From Caballeronia calidae (GTDB lineage: Bacteria; Pseudomonadota; Gammaproteobacteria; Burkholderiales; Burkholderiaceae), in the NCBI RefSeq assembly GCF_900044055.2, contig NZ_FCOX02000016.1, positions 94,460 through 158,459 of the forward strand: DNA of 64,000 nucleotides. Reading direction: 5' to 3'. This document shows, in pieces, positions 11,988 through 21,928 of the stretch. The translations under genes and the position numbers were made by a program. The notes beneath the pieces were generated by a model that was not told the origin of the DNA, did no database searches, and was given only the letters and a program-made list of their open reading frames with translations. The first letter of the stretch is position 1, and each line of letters starts with the position of its first letter.

Positions 11988-12914
11988 TTATTTCGCGGCG
12001 ACGTCGTTCGAAGGCTTGATGCCGCCGCGTTCCTGCCATTCTTTTCGGGCGACGCGCGAACGCGCGAACGCGGCTTCGAGTGCAGCACCATCCGATGCGT
12101 CGATCGCCGCGCGAAAACGCGCGAGCACGGCGGTGTAATCGTCGAGTTCCGCGAGCAGCGCGGTGCGGTTCGCGAGACAGATATCGCGCCACATTTCCGG
12201 GCTCGACGCCGCGATGCGCGTGAAATCGCGGAAGCCGCCCGCGGCGAACGAGAACTTCAGCTCTGCATCCGGCGTATCGAGAATCTGATCGACGAGCGCG
12301 AACGAGAGCACGTGCGGCAAATGACTCACCGACGCGAACACGCGATCGTGCTGCGCCTCGCTCATCTGACGCACGCAGGCGCCGGTCGCGCGCCACATCG
12401 ACGCGACGCGTTCCACGTCGTCCGCTGCGTTTTCGGGCAGCGGGCACAGCACCACGTTGCGGTCGACGTAAAGCTCGGGCAGCGCCGCATCGACACCGCT
12501 CGACTCGCGCCCGGCGATCGGATGCCCCGGCACGAACTGCGCGACGCGCGCGCCCAGGGCCCGCTTCGCCGCGGCGACGACATCCGATTTCGTGCTGCCG
12601 GCGTCGGTGACGATGGTCCGCGCATCGAGAAACGGCGCGAGACGCGCGAGCAGCGGTTCGGTCTGCGCGACGGGCGCCGCGAGCAGCACGATATCGGCGT
12701 CCTTCAGCGCGTTCGACAGCGCGGTGTCGTTGTCCAGCGCGGCGGCTTCGTCGATCACGCCGAGCTCGATCGCCCGTTGGACCGACGCAGCCGAGCGCCC
12801 CACGCCGACGACACGCCCCGCGAGCCCCGCGCGCTCACGCAATGCGCGCGCGAGCGATCCGCCGATCAGGCCGACGCCGAAAATAACCAGTTTATTGAAA
12901 GAGAACGCAGCCAC
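11988..12914 (-). CDS. tyrA: Prephenate dehydrogenase
   Basis: A NAD(P)-dependent enzyme converting prephenate to 4-hydroxyphenylpyruvate for tyrosine synthesis. It has a Rossmann motif IFGVGLIGGSLARALRER at the N-terminus and the conserved HPIAGRE segment at about residue 130. I choose a GTG start at 12914 (308 residues, beginning just before AFSFNKLVIFG); a GTG at 12983, 9 bp after pheA, would add 23 residues without family character. There is no fused chorismate mutase, and no hisC-type aminotransferase gene lies between pheA and tyrA. Confidence 0.92.
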   Translation of the reverse strand: MAAFSFNKLVIFGVGLIGGSLARALRERAGLAGRVVGVGRSAASVQRAIELGVIDEAAALDNDTALSNALKDADIVLLAAPVAQTEPLLARLAPFLDARTIVTDAGSTKSDVVAAAKRALGARVAQFVPGHPIAGRESSGVDAALPELYVDRNVVLCPLPENAADDVERVASMWRATGACVRQMSEAQHDRVFASVSHLPHVLSFALVDQILDTPDAELKFSFAAGGFRDFTRIAASSPEMWRDICLANRTALLAELDDYTAVLARFRAAIDASDGAALEAAFARSRVARKEWQERGGIKPSNDVAAK

Positions 12915-12991
12915 GGGACATCGATAAAAACGCGTCGTCGACGCAGGAAAACCAGACCGCCGCGAACGCACGCGGCGGCCCACGAGCAGAA

Positions 12992-14074
12992 TCAGCGCGC
13001 CTGCGGATACGAGCCGAGGATCTTCAGGAACGCGGCCTTGCGCCCCAGCTCATCCAGCGCGGCGGCCACCGCCGGATCGTCGCGATGGCCTTCGATGTCG
13101 ATATAGAAGTAATACTCCCACGTGCCCGAGCGCGCCGGGCGCGATTCGAAGCGCGTCATCGAGACGCCGTGCTTCGCGAGCGGCTCCAGCAGCTTGAACA
13201 CTGCGCCGGCTTCGTTCTTCACCGTGACGATGAGCGAGGTCTGATCGTGACCGCTCGAATCGGTCGGCTGCTTGCCGACGATCGCGAAGCGCGTGCGATT
13301 GTGCGGGTCGTCCTGAATCATCGAGAACACCGCACCGAGGCCGTAGTGCGTCGCGGCGCGGTCGCCGGCGATGGCCGCGACGGTCGGATCCTCGAGCGCC
13401 ATGCGCGCCGCTTCCGCGTTGCTCGACACCGCCTTGCGCTCCAGATGCGGCGCGTTCGCGGTGAGCCAGCGCTGGCACTGCGCGAGCGCCTGCGGATGCG
13501 CGCACACGCGCGTCACGCCATCGAGCGTGCCGGACGCGGTCAGCAGGTTGTGATGGATCGGCAGCGCGAGTTCGCCGCCGATCACGAGCGACGTCTGCAG
13601 CAGCAGATCGAGCGTGCGCGACACCGCGCCTTCCGCCGAATTCTCGACCGGCACGACGCCGTATTGCGCCGCGCCCGCTTCGACCGCGCGAAAGACTTCA
13701 TCGATGGACGGGCACGGCACGCCCTGAATCGAATGCCCGAAGTACTCGAACATCGCCTGTTCGCTGTACGTGCCGACAGGACCGAGGAACGCCGCGCTGA
13801 TGGTCTGCTCGAGCGCGCGGCTCGCGGCCATGATCTCGCGCCAGATCGACGCGATGTGCTCGTCGGCGAGCGGGCCGTCGCTCATTTCCTGAAGGCGCGC
13901 GATGACCTGCATCTCGCGCTCCGGACGAAACACGGGCGCGTTGAAATGCTTCTTCACCTCGCCGACTTCCAGCGCGACGGAAGCGCGCTGATTCAGAAGC
14001 GCGATGAGTTGCGCGTCGAGCACGTCGATGCGCTCACGCAGCGGTTTGAGTCTTGAATTGAGATCGTCGTCCAT
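12992..14074 (-). CDS. pheA: Bifunctional chorismate mutase / prephenate dehydratase (P-protein)
   Basis: A 360-residue fusion. Residues 1 to about 92 form an AroQ-type chorismate mutase (LRERIDVLDAQLIALLNQR). Residues about 95-272 are prephenate dehydratase, with NSAEG at 145-149 and the catalytic TRF at 261-263. The C-terminus is an ACT domain with the phenylalanine-binding ESRP at 310-313, so feedback inhibition by Phe is expected. Gene order serC-pheA-tyrA-aroA is a conserved supra-operon; the pheA start is 24 bp after the serC stop. Confidence 0.96.
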   Translation of the reverse strand: MDDDLNSRLKPLRERIDVLDAQLIALLNQRASVALEVGEVKKHFNAPVFRPEREMQVIARLQEMSDGPLADEHIASIWREIMAASRALEQTISAAFLGPVGTYSEQAMFEYFGHSIQGVPCPSIDEVFRAVEAGAAQYGVVPVENSAEGAVSRTLDLLLQTSLVIGGELALPIHHNLLTASGTLDGVTRVCAHPQALAQCQRWLTANAPHLERKAVSSNAEAARMALEDPTVAAIAGDRAATHYGLGAVFSMIQDDPHNRTRFAIVGKQPTDSSGHDQTSLIVTVKNEAGAVFKLLEPLAKHGVSMTRFESRPARSGTWEYYFYIDIEGHRDDPAVAAALDELGRKAAFLKILGSYPQAR

Positions 14075-14098
14075 GCGGTGCTTGATGTCTGATGCGGT

Positions 14099-15181
14099 TT
14101 AAGCGCTCGTGCGCTCGAATTCCTTCATGTAATCGACGAGGGCCCGTACGCCCTCGATCGGCACCGCGTTGTAGATCGATGCCCGCATGCCGCCGACGGA
14201 CTTGTGGCCCTTCAGTTGCAACAGCCCGCGCGCCTTCGCGCCGGCCAGGAAATCCAGATTGCGCGATTCGTCGGCGAGGAAGAACGGCACGTTCATGCGC
14301 GAACGATTCGGCCGCTCGACCTTGTTGACGTAGAAATCGCTGGAATCGATGGTGTCGTAGAGCAGCTCCGCCTTCTCGACATTGCGCTTTTCGATCGCCT
14401 CGAGGCCGCCCTGCTTCTTCAGCCATTTGAAGACGAGCCCCGCGATGTAGATCGCGTAGGTGGGCGGCGTGTTGTACATCGAGTTGTTCTCCGCGACGAT
14501 CTTCCATTCGAACGCCGACGGACAAATGGGCAGCGCGCGGTCGAGCAGGTCCTCGCGCACGATCACGACGGTCACGCCCGCCATGCCGATGTTCTTCTGC
14601 GCGCCGCCGAAGAGCACGCCGTACTTGGCGATGTCCATCGGGCGCGAGAGGATGTGCGACGAAGCGTCCGCGACGAGCGGAATGTCGCCCAGATCCGGAA
14701 TCTCGAAGGCCTCGACGCCGTCGATGGTTTCGTTCGAGCACAGATGCACGTAGGCCGGATCGTCCGACAGTTGCCATTCGTTGAAGGCCGGCACGCGCGT
14801 GAAACCCTGTTCGGTCTTGCCGCTCGCCGCGAGATGCGGCGTGCCGTACTTCTGCGCTTCCTTGAACGATTTCGTCGACCAGGAGCCGGTTACGACGAAA
14901 TCGGCGGTTTGCTTCTTGCCGAGCAGGTTCATCGGCACGATCGCGTTTTCGCCGATGCCGCCGCCCTGCAGAAACAGGATCCGATGCGATGCCGGCACCT
15001 TCAACAGTTCGCGCAGGTCGGTGAGCGCCGCTTCGTGGATCGACATGAACTCCGCGCCGCGGTGGCTCATTTCCATCACGCTCATGCCGCTGCCTTGCCA
15101 GTCGAGCATTTCATCGGCTGCTTGCCTCAGCACTTCTTCTGGCATGGCGGCGGGGCCGGCGGAGAAATTGAACACGCGCAT
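14099..15181 (-). CDS. serC: Phosphoserine aminotransferase
   Basis: A 360-residue class-V PLP aminotransferase making 3-phosphoserine for serine, and a matching step for pyridoxal phosphate. It begins [18 protein letters not shown], and the PLP lysine is K196 in [11 protein letters not shown]. The frame is open upstream to 15289, but the family N-terminus fixes the start at 15181. It leads the serC-pheA-tyrA-aroA-cmk run on the minus strand. Confidence 0.97.
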   Translation of the reverse strand: MRVFNFSAGPAAMPEEVLRQAADEMLDWQGSGMSVMEMSHRGAEFMSIHEAALTDLRELLKVPASHRILFLQGGGIGENAIVPMNLLGKKQTADFVVTGSWSTKSFKEAQKYGTPHLAASGKTEQGFTRVPAFNEWQLSDDPAYVHLCSNETIDGVEAFEIPDLGDIPLVADASSHILSRPMDIAKYGVLFGGAQKNIGMAGVTVVIVREDLLDRALPICPSAFEWKIVAENNSMYNTPPTYAIYIAGLVFKWLKKQGGLEAIEKRNVEKAELLYDTIDSSDFYVNKVERPNRSRMNVPFFLADESRNLDFLAGAKARGLLQLKGHKSVGGMRASIYNAVPIEGVRALVDYMKEFERTSA

Positions 15182-15378
15182 CTGGAGATCCCGGAATTCC
15201 GAACTGGCAGGTGCGAAAGAAACGGCAAACGGAACGATGACCGCGTTTTCGCACCCGAAAAAGAAATGGCTGCTTGCGCTCGCGCGCAAACAGCCATTAT
15301 CGCACTGTCCTGAAAACCCGCCAATGCGCGGGGCGGAGCGCCCCTCAGCGGATTTTGGTCAGGACGATGCCGCCGTGC

Positions 15379-15993
15379 TTACTTGCCCGGCTTGACGCTC
15401 GCCACTTCCTGATCGGCTTGCGCGCGCGTCGCCTTGATGGCTTGCGGCATGTACTTCTGCATCAGGCCGTTCACGACGTCGCGGCCAACCTGGTCCTGGA
15501 CCTGGATGAACTTGCGGCCGGTCGGGCTCTTGTAGAAGTTGGTCAGATCCTTGATCTCGTCCGTCGAGTAGTACTTGGCGTATGCCTCGAACTGAGCCTG
15601 CATCGCGTCCTTGCGGAATGCGTCCGTGGCGAAGACCTGGCCAGCGGAATCGACGAGCTTCGGCACGGCGTTCTTCTGCAGCGTCGGCACAGCGGCCTGC
15701 TTCTGCTTGTCGTTCAGCGTCTTGTTCTCGGACAGCGCGTCCGAGAGGATCGCCGGGACGAGCTGCTTCGACTGCATCTGCGCGCTGTTACCGATCGCAC
15801 CGACCAGCTTCTGCGCGTCGATTGCCTCGAGCAGGTCCTTGATCGCGGCTTGCTTGGCCGGATCAACCGGTGCTGCTGCGGCCGCCGGTGCGGCCGACTG
15901 TGCAGGCGCCTGGTTCTGAAGCGACTGAGCCATCGCGATAGTCGGCACGAAAGCGGCCAGCAACATCCACTGCTTGAAACGTCCTTGCATCAT
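15379..15993 (-). CDS. DUF2059 exported protein
   Basis: A 204-residue protein with an N-terminal signal peptide (about residues 1-22, ending AMAQ), then an Ala/Pro/Gln-rich linker, then a helical DUF2059 domain (AIKDLLEAIDAQKLV to DLTNFYKSPTGRKFI). The function of DUF2059 is not established. It is located between gyrA and serC on the same strand, a position seen for related genes in Burkholderiaceae. Two adjacent ATG codons exist at 15993 and 15990; the GGGAG at 5-nt spacing favours the second, which changes the product by one residue. Confidence 0.85.
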   Translation of the reverse strand: MMQGRFKQWMLLAAFVPTIAMAQSLQNQAPAQSAAPAAAAAPVDPAKQAAIKDLLEAIDAQKLVGAIGNSAQMQSKQLVPAILSDALSENKTLNDKQKQAAVPTLQKNAVPKLVDSAGQVFATDAFRKDAMQAQFEAYAKYYSTDEIKDLTNFYKSPTGRKFIQVQDQVGRDVVNGLMQKYMPQAIKATRAQADQEVASVKPGK

Positions 15994-16164
15994 TACTCCC
16001 TGTAAAAAATTTCCAGTTCGCCACTGGCGACGAGCCTTTGCGCGTCGATCCGATGCCGGCCTCGCGTCATGCGAGGCGCAAGCGCCGGCAACGAGCTCAA
16101 GTCGCGCAGCTTAACCAATTCGAGCTTTCAAAAGCGATACGAGAGACCCGCGACACAAAAAATA

Positions 16165-18813
16165 TCAGGCGCTTTCTCCGCCTTCACCGTTTTCCGCGTC
16201 GCCCGGCCGGGCTGCATCGTTCGAACCCGAGTCCGAGCCGGCGTCACCTTCGAGCTCGGCCTCGGCTTCGGCGATATGCTGCAGTCCCGACAACTTCGTT
16301 CCCTCATCGAGGCTGATGAGTGTAACACCTTGCGTTGCCCGGCCCATCTCGCGGATTTCGGAAACTCGCGTGCGAATGAGCACGCCGGATGTGGTGATCA
16401 GCATGATCTCGCTTTCCGGCTCGACCAGGGTCGCCGCGACGACACGGCCATTGCGTTCCGATGTCTGGATCGCGATCATGCCCTTCGTGCCGCGGCCGTG
16501 ACGCGTGTATTCGTTGATCGGCGTGCGCTTGCCATAGCCGTTCTCGGTGGCCGTTAGCACCGACTGGTTCTCGCCGCCCGCCACCAGCATCGCGATGACC
16601 TGCTGCCCGTCTTCCAGCTGCATGCCCCGCACGCCGCGCGCCTCGCGGCCCATCGCGCGCACGTCGTTTTCATCGAAACGAACCGCCTTGCCCGCGTCCG
16701 AGAACAGCATGACATCGTGCTCGCCATCGGTGATCGCCGCGCCGATGAGGTAATCGCCCTCGTCCAGCCCGACCGCGATGATGCCCTTCTTCATCGGACG
16801 GCTGAATGCTTCGAGCGGCGTCTTCTTGACCGTGCCGAGCGACGTGGCCATGAACACGTACTTGTCCGCCGAGAATTCCTTCACCGGCAGTACGACGTTG
16901 ATCTTCTCGCCGTCCTGCAGCGGGAACATGTTGACGATTGGACGGCCACGCGCGTTGCGCGAGCCCTGCGGCACTTCATACACCTTGACCCAGTACACGC
17001 GGCCGCGATTGGAGAAGCACAGCATGTGATCGTGCGTGTTCGCGATGAAGAGCGTGTCGATCCAGTCGTCTTCCTTCATCTGCGTCGCCTGCTTGCCGCG
17101 TCCGCCGCGCTTCTGCGCGCGATATTCGGAAAGCGGCTGCGACTTCACGTAGCCCGAGTGCGACATGGTCACGACCATTTCCTGCGGCGTGATCAGGTCT
17201 TCCGTGTTGAGTTCCGTCGCGTTCATCTCGATGCGCGAGCGGCGGTCGTCGCCGAACTCGGCGCGCACCTGGCCCAGTTCCTCGACGATCATCTGGCGGA
17301 TGCGCTCCGGCCGCGCGAGGATATCGAGCAGGTCGGCGATCTGCGCCATCACCTCGCGATACTCGCTCGTGATCTTGTCCTGTTCGAGGCCGGTCAGGCG
17401 CTGCAGACGCATCTGCAGGATTTCCTGCGCCTGGACGTCCGACAATTTATACAGACCGTCCGCCTGGAGGCCGTAGGCCGGGTTCAACCCTTCCGGACGA
17501 TATGCCAGGCGACCACCCGACGCCTCGGTCTCGGCGCGCGTCAGCATGTCGCGCACGAGCGACGAATCCCACGGACGCGCCATCAATTCCTGCTTCGCGA
17601 TAGGCGGCGTCGGCGCGGCCTTGATGATCGCGATGAACTCGTCGATATTCGCGAGCGCGACGGCGAGACCCTCGAGCACGTGCCCGCGGTCGCGCGCCTT
17701 GCGCAGTTCGTATACAGTGCGCCGCGTCAGCACTTCCCGTCGATGCGACAGGAAGCACTCGATCATTTCCTTCAGATTCAGCAGCTTGGGCTGGCCGTCG
17801 ACGAGCGCGACCAGGTTCATGCCAAACGTGTCCTGAAGCTGCGTCTGCTTGTACAGGTTGTTCAGAATGACTTCAGGCACTTCGCCGCGCTTCAACTCGA
17901 TCACGACACGCATGCCGGATTTGTCGGATTCGTCGCGGATATCGGAAATGCCTTCCAGCTTCTTCTCGTTGACGAGTTCGGCGATGCGCTCGAGCAGCGT
18001 GCGCTTGTTCACCTGATACGGAATCTCGTCGACGATGATCGCCATGCGCTGACCGCGGTCGATCTCCTCGAAGTGCGTGGCCGCGCGCATGACGACGCGT
18101 CCGCGTCCCGTGCGGTAGCCGTCGCGCACGCCCGCCACGCCGTAGATGATGCCGGCCGTCGGGAAATCGGGCGCCGGCACGATCTCGATGAGTTCGTCGA
18201 CGGTGGCTTCGGGCGTATTCAGCAGATGCAGACAGGCGTCGACGATTTCGCGCAGATTGTGCGGCGGAATGTTGGTCGCCATGCCGACCGCGATGCCGGC
18301 CGAGCCGTTGATCAGCAGATTGGGGATACGCGCCGGAAGAACGAGCGGCTCGTTTTCGCTGCCGTCGTAGTTCGGGCCGAAGTCGACGGTTTCCTTGTCG
18401 ATGTCGGCCAGCAGTTCGTGGCCGATCTTCGCCATGCGAATTTCGGTGTAGCGCATGGCCGCGGCGTTGTCGCCATCGACCGAACCGAAGTTGCCCTGGC
18501 CGTCCACCAGCATGTAGCGCAGCGAGAACGGCTGCGCCATGCGAACGATCGTCTCGTAGACGGAGGCGTCGCCGTGAGGATGGTATTTACCGATGACGTC
18601 GCCGACGATACGCGCCGATTTCTTGTACGGGCGGTTCCAGTCGTTGTTCAGTTCGTGCATCGAGTAGAGCGCCCGACGATGCACCGGCTTCAAGCCATCG
18701 CGGACATCGGGAAGCGCGCGCCCGACGATCACGCTCATCGCGTAATCGAGATACGAACGGCGCATTTCCTCCTCTAGGGAGATTGGCAGAGTCTCTTTGG
18801 CGAATTGATCCAT
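16165..18813 (-). CDS. gyrA: DNA gyrase subunit A
   Basis: An 882-residue type IIA topoisomerase subunit. Residues 1 to about 520 are the breakage-reunion domain with catalytic Y122 ([11 protein letters not shown]). The C-terminal beta-pinwheel starts with a GyrA-box variant, QKRGGRG, which supports negative supercoiling, and there is an acidic tail. The start at 18813 gives [17 protein letters not shown]. The quinolone-resistance region reads [10 protein letters not shown]: position 83 is Ala, 84 is Ser and 87 is Glu in E. coli numbering, where E. coli has Ser, Ala and Asp. It is followed by DUF2059 and serC. Confidence 0.98.
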   Translation of the reverse strand: MDQFAKETLPISLEEEMRRSYLDYAMSVIVGRALPDVRDGLKPVHRRALYSMHELNNDWNRPYKKSARIVGDVIGKYHPHGDASVYETIVRMAQPFSLRYMLVDGQGNFGSVDGDNAAAMRYTEIRMAKIGHELLADIDKETVDFGPNYDGSENEPLVLPARIPNLLINGSAGIAVGMATNIPPHNLREIVDACLHLLNTPEATVDELIEIVPAPDFPTAGIIYGVAGVRDGYRTGRGRVVMRAATHFEEIDRGQRMAIIVDEIPYQVNKRTLLERIAELVNEKKLEGISDIRDESDKSGMRVVIELKRGEVPEVILNNLYKQTQLQDTFGMNLVALVDGQPKLLNLKEMIECFLSHRREVLTRRTVYELRKARDRGHVLEGLAVALANIDEFIAIIKAAPTPPIAKQELMARPWDSSLVRDMLTRAETEASGGRLAYRPEGLNPAYGLQADGLYKLSDVQAQEILQMRLQRLTGLEQDKITSEYREVMAQIADLLDILARPERIRQMIVEELGQVRAEFGDDRRSRIEMNATELNTEDLITPQEMVVTMSHSGYVKSQPLSEYRAQKRGGRGKQATQMKEDDWIDTLFIANTHDHMLCFSNRGRVYWVKVYEVPQGSRNARGRPIVNMFPLQDGEKINVVLPVKEFSADKYVFMATSLGTVKKTPLEAFSRPMKKGIIAVGLDEGDYLIGAAITDGEHDVMLFSDAGKAVRFDENDVRAMGREARGVRGMQLEDGQQVIAMLVAGGENQSVLTATENGYGKRTPINEYTRHGRGTKGMIAIQTSERNGRVVAATLVEPESEIMLITTSGVLIRTRVSEIREMGRATQGVTLISLDEGTKLSGLQHIAEAEAELEGDAGSDSGSNDAARPGDAENGEGGESA

Positions 18814-19529
18814 TATCCGTGTCTTGAACTTTGCAGCGGCGACACGGCAGCGCGCGCGGCGATTTCGCGAGACCCGCCCGCCAGCCGCGCGACATGCGCC
18901 GGCGTGGCGCGTAGCCGACGTACGCTGCGCGCCGCGTATGCAGCGCATGCCTTTTCCTGTGCTGCGAACGCAACACAATCAGAAGATTCTACCATGCGCG
19001 ACATTCGCGCCCGGACGCATGCTGTATACATACAGTGTGACGACTAAACACACTGTGTAACGAAGCGCTGATCCGCAATGTGTTCGCCGACTTCGCAATA
19101 CGCAACGCTGTACCAATTACTTACAAAAAGCGCGGAACGTTTTCCGTCAAATCGTCACTTGGGCGGGCTATCATGCCGCCTCGCCGTTCTGCTGATCGCA
19201 AAAGTACTCGCGATAAAAATACGCAGGAAATCGCTTTCGGGCACGCAAAGTGCGCACGTTTCGCGCCTTCTTCTCGCCCTGACCGCCTCCTGTCCCTTCT
19301 TGTTGCGCATGCACCACATACGGTTGCGGGCGTACTGCGTGCGGGGATATTTTTATCGTTGCAAGGGAACGATATGGCAAAATGCCAACGCACAAAGTTA
19401 GACACTGCTCGAAGTCTACACAGCGCGTTTTGTTCCGTAGGGAATGTTATACTTCGAGCAATGTATGACTTGTCTTCGTCTACAGGCTCGCAGTAAACCT
19501 GCGGTAATCTCAATTTCGAGAGGAGAAAT
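18814..19529. promoter_or_regulatory. gyrA-ompA divergent intergenic region (716 bp)
   Basis: This long region holds no convincing gene. It is richer in A+T toward ompA and carries several dyads: CTGTA-TACA-TACAG at 19022-19035, ACAGTGTG-N9-CACACTGT at 19032-19056, a TATCGTT / AACGATA hairpin at 19354-19374, and the ompA-proximal repeat listed separately. A TAGAAT box read on the minus strand at 18986-18991 is a candidate gyrA -10 element without a good -35. An sRNA or extended regulatory leader is possible but not shown. Confidence 0.5.
19406..19460 (+). promoter_or_regulatory. Candidate ompA promoter and inverted repeat
   Basis: The 10-bp perfect inverted repeat TGCTCGAAGT (19406-19415) and ACTTCGAGCA (19451-19460) is separated by 35 bp. 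A -10-like TATACT at 19448-19453 overlaps the right arm. The arms could be an operator or base-pair in the transcript. ompA starts 70 bp downstream, after a strong GAGAGGAG ribosome-binding site. Confidence 0.45.
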
Positions 19530-20189
19530 ATGAATAAACTTTCAAAGCTCGCGTTCATTGCAGCTACCGCAGTTATGGCTGCATCGGCCTCGGCACAGTC
19601 GGTGCCGGCCTCGCGACAAGCCGTGAATGACAACTGGGTGAACGGTACGGGCGAGTATGTGTGGATGAACGGCACGAACGAACTGTGCTGGCGCGACGCA
19701 TTCTGGACCCCGGCTACGGCAAACGCAAAGTGCGATGGCGCGCTGGTCGCGCAAGCACCGACGCCGCCGGCACCGGTCGCTCCGCCGCCCGCTATCACGA
19801 GCCAGAAGGTTACCTACCAGGCTGACGCTCTGTTCGACTTCGACAAGGCTGTCCTGAAGCCGGCTGGTAAGCAGCAACTGGACGATCTCGCATCGAAGAT
19901 CGGCGCGCTGAACCTCGAAGTCGTGGTTGCAACGGGTTACACCGACCGCATCGGTTCGGACAAGTACAACGACCGTCTGTCGCTGCGCCGTGCGCAAGCT
20001 GTCAAGGCTTACCTGGTCAGCAAGGGCATCGAAGCCAACCGCATCTACACGGAAGGCAAGGGCAAGCGCGACCCGGTCACGAAGGGTTCCTGCACGCAGA
20101 AGAACCGCAAGCAACTCATCGCCTGCCTCGCACCGGATCGTCGCGTGGAAGTCGAAGTTGTCGGTACGACGCGTCAGCCGCAGCAGTAA
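19530..20189 (+). CDS. ompA: OmpA-family outer membrane protein
   Basis: A 219-residue protein with a signal peptide (residues 1-22, ending ASAQ), a short tryptophan-rich segment instead of a full eight-stranded barrel, a Pro-rich hinge (about 95-108), and a C-terminal OmpA peptidoglycan-binding domain. This has the motif ADALFDFDKAVLKPAGKQQL and the later GYTDRIGSDKYNDRLSLRRA. It links the outer membrane to peptidoglycan. A strong RBS and terminator suggest high expression as a single-gene unit. It is the short-barrel form common in Burkholderiaceae next to gyrA. Confidence 0.93.
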   Translation: MNKLSKLAFIAATAVMAASASAQSVPASRQAVNDNWVNGTGEYVWMNGTNELCWRDAFWTPATANAKCDGALVAQAPTPPAPVAPPPAITSQKVTYQADALFDFDKAVLKPAGKQQLDDLASKIGALNLEVVVATGYTDRIGSDKYNDRLSLRRAQAVKAYLVSKGIEANRIYTEGKGKRDPVTKGSCTQKNRKQLIACLAPDRRVEVEVVGTTRQPQQ

Positions 20190-20216
20190 TCGCGAGCTGG
20201 ATTGCCGCAGATCAAA

Positions 20217-20241
20217 CCCCCGCCTCGGCGGGGGTTTTTTT
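20217..20241 (+). terminator. ompA terminator
   Basis: CCCCCGCC and GGCGGGGG form an 8-bp stem with a TC loop, followed by seven T. Confidence 0.95.
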
Positions 20242-20380
20242 ATGCCTGAAGCTTTTCGCCCGTCCGTTCAGTTGACCGCCGATTCGGGTAGGCTTTCCTA
20301 TTCCGCTTTTTGCCCGCCCATTGCGGCGCCTATATACTCGGTCCTAATCGATTCACGACCCAATAAGGCACTTTCCGAAC

Positions 20381-21079
20381 ATGACCAATGTCGATCCCCA
20401 CGAACTGCAGAAATTCAGCGAGCTCGCGCATCGCTGGTGGGACCCGAACGCCGAGTTCAAGCCGTTGCACGAACTGAATCCGGTACGGCTCGACTGGATC
20501 GACGCGCACGCGCATTTGATGAGCAAGCGTGTCCTCGACATCGGCTGCGGCGGCGGCATTCTGTCGGAGTCGATGGCAACGCGCGGCGCGAGCGTGAAAG
20601 GCATCGATCTGTCGTCGAGCGCGCTGGGCGTCGCCGATCTGCATAGCCTCGAAAGCGGTGTCGAAGTGGCGTACGAGGAGATTTCGGCCGAGGCGCTCGC
20701 CGCGCGCGAACCCGGCTCGTACGATGTCGTCACCTGCATGGAAATGCTCGAGCACGTGCCGAATCCTGCTGGCACCGTCGCGGCGTGCGCCGCGCTCGTG
20801 AAGCCGGGCGGCTGGGTTTTCTTCTCTACGCTGAACCGCAACGCGAAGGCGTATCTCTTCGCTGTCATCGGTGCGGAATACATCGCGCGCATGCTGCCTC
20901 GCGGCACGCACGATTACGCTCGCTTCATCAAGCCGTCGGAGCTTGCCACGTTCGCGCGCGCGACTTCGCTTCAGCCCGTCGACATCAAGGGCATCACGTA
21001 TCGGCCGATCTCCAAGCACTTCGCTCTGTCAAACGACACGAGCATCAACTACATGATGGCTTGCCGCCGCGAAGCCTGA
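20381..21079 (+). CDS. ubiG: Ubiquinone biosynthesis O-methyltransferase
   Basis: A 232-residue SAM-dependent methyltransferase carrying out both O-methylations of ubiquinone synthesis. Signatures are the N-terminal [23 protein letters not shown] motif [14 protein letters not shown], and the membrane-interacting insertion before [12 protein letters not shown]. Standard length. It lies after ompA and 4 bp before gph, which suggests cotranscription with gph; this ompA-ubiG-gph order is common in beta-proteobacteria. Confidence 0.96.
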   Translation: MTNVDPHELQKFSELAHRWWDPNAEFKPLHELNPVRLDWIDAHAHLMSKRVLDIGCGGGILSESMATRGASVKGIDLSSSALGVADLHSLESGVEVAYEEISAEALAAREPGSYDVVTCMEMLEHVPNPAGTVAACAALVKPGGWVFFSTLNRNAKAYLFAVIGAEYIARMLPRGTHDYARFIKPSELATFARATSLQPVDIKGITYRPISKHFALSNDTSINYMMACRREA

Positions 21080-21083
21080 CGCC

Positions 21084-21848
21084 ATGATCAACGAAGATCC
21101 CTTGTCCACGGGCACCATCGATACCAAGCCCCTCCCGGAAGATACGACTCCCCTGCCCCAGCGCCTCGCCGAAGGCGACGGCCTCGGGCTGTGCCAGGCC
21201 GTGCTGTTCGACCTCGACGGCACCATCGCCGATACCGCGCCCGATCTCATCGCCGCGGTGAACAAGATGCGCCACGACCGTGGCCTCGAAATGCGTCCGC
21301 TCGAAACGCTGCGTCCGTATGCGTCGGCGGGCGCGCGCGGCCTTTTGGGCGGTGCGTTCGAGATTGGGCCGGAGCATCACGAGTTCACCGCGATGCGCGA
21401 CGAATTTCTCGCCAATTACGAGGCCGATCTGTGCATCGAGACGACGCTGTTTCCAGGCATCGCCGAGATCCTCGATCAGCTCGATGCGCGCGGCGTGCGC
21501 TGGGGCATCGTCACGAACAAGGTGACGCGGCTCGCGGCGCCGCTCGTCGGCCTGCTCGGTCTCGACGCGCGCGCGGGCTGCCTCGTGTGCGGCGACACCA
21601 CGCCGCATTCGAAACCGCATCCCGCGCCGCTTTTGCACGCGGCGGAACTGCTGGATGTCGCGCCGGAGCGCATCGTCTATGTCGGCGATGATCTGCGCGA
21701 CGTGCAGGCCGGCTTCGCGGCGGGCATGATCACGGTGGCGGCGGCTTACGGCTATTGCGGCGATGACATTCCACCGCGCCGCTGGCACGCCAATCACGTC
21801 GTGGATTCGCCGGAAGAACTGCAGCATCTTCTGCGCGATATCGCGTAA
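21084..21848 (+). CDS. gph: Phosphoglycolate phosphatase (HAD superfamily)
   Basis: A 254-residue HAD hydrolase with nucleophile motif I VLFDLDGTIADTAPDL, motif II IVTNK, and motifs III/IV in KPHPAPLLHAA and VGDDLRDVQAG. It removes phosphate from 2-phosphoglycolate. Thirty-odd polar residues precede motif I; an internal start is possible but the ATG at 21084 follows ubiG by 4 bp. The substrate is inferred from the ubiG-gph neighbourhood, since HAD phosphatases are hard to separate by sequence alone. Confidence 0.88.
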   Translation: MINEDPLSTGTIDTKPLPEDTTPLPQRLAEGDGLGLCQAVLFDLDGTIADTAPDLIAAVNKMRHDRGLEMRPLETLRPYASAGARGLLGGAFEIGPEHHEFTAMRDEFLANYEADLCIETTLFPGIAEILDQLDARGVRWGIVTNKVTRLAAPLVGLLGLDARAGCLVCGDTTPHSKPHPAPLLHAAELLDVAPERIVYVGDDLRDVQAGFAAGMITVAAAYGYCGDDIPPRRWHANHVVDSPEELQHLLRDIA

Positions 21849-21928
21849 GCGCGGCGCCAGGGCAGTGCCTTGAATTGCGCGCCATTCGCCTCATATGGTT
21901 TTTCGTGGGATAATTTCAGTTCCGCTTC

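Noticed and set aside
9963..13106. 1047-codon plus-strand open frame opposite cmk-aroA-tyrA
   Set aside because: It is antisense to four well-identified genes and exists because of high GC third positions; composition is Arg/His/Ala-rich with no domain.
19022..19035. CTGTATACATACAG as a LexA (SOS) box near gyrA
   Set aside because: LexA boxes need CTGT-N8-ACAG; here the spacer is only 6, so it does not fit.
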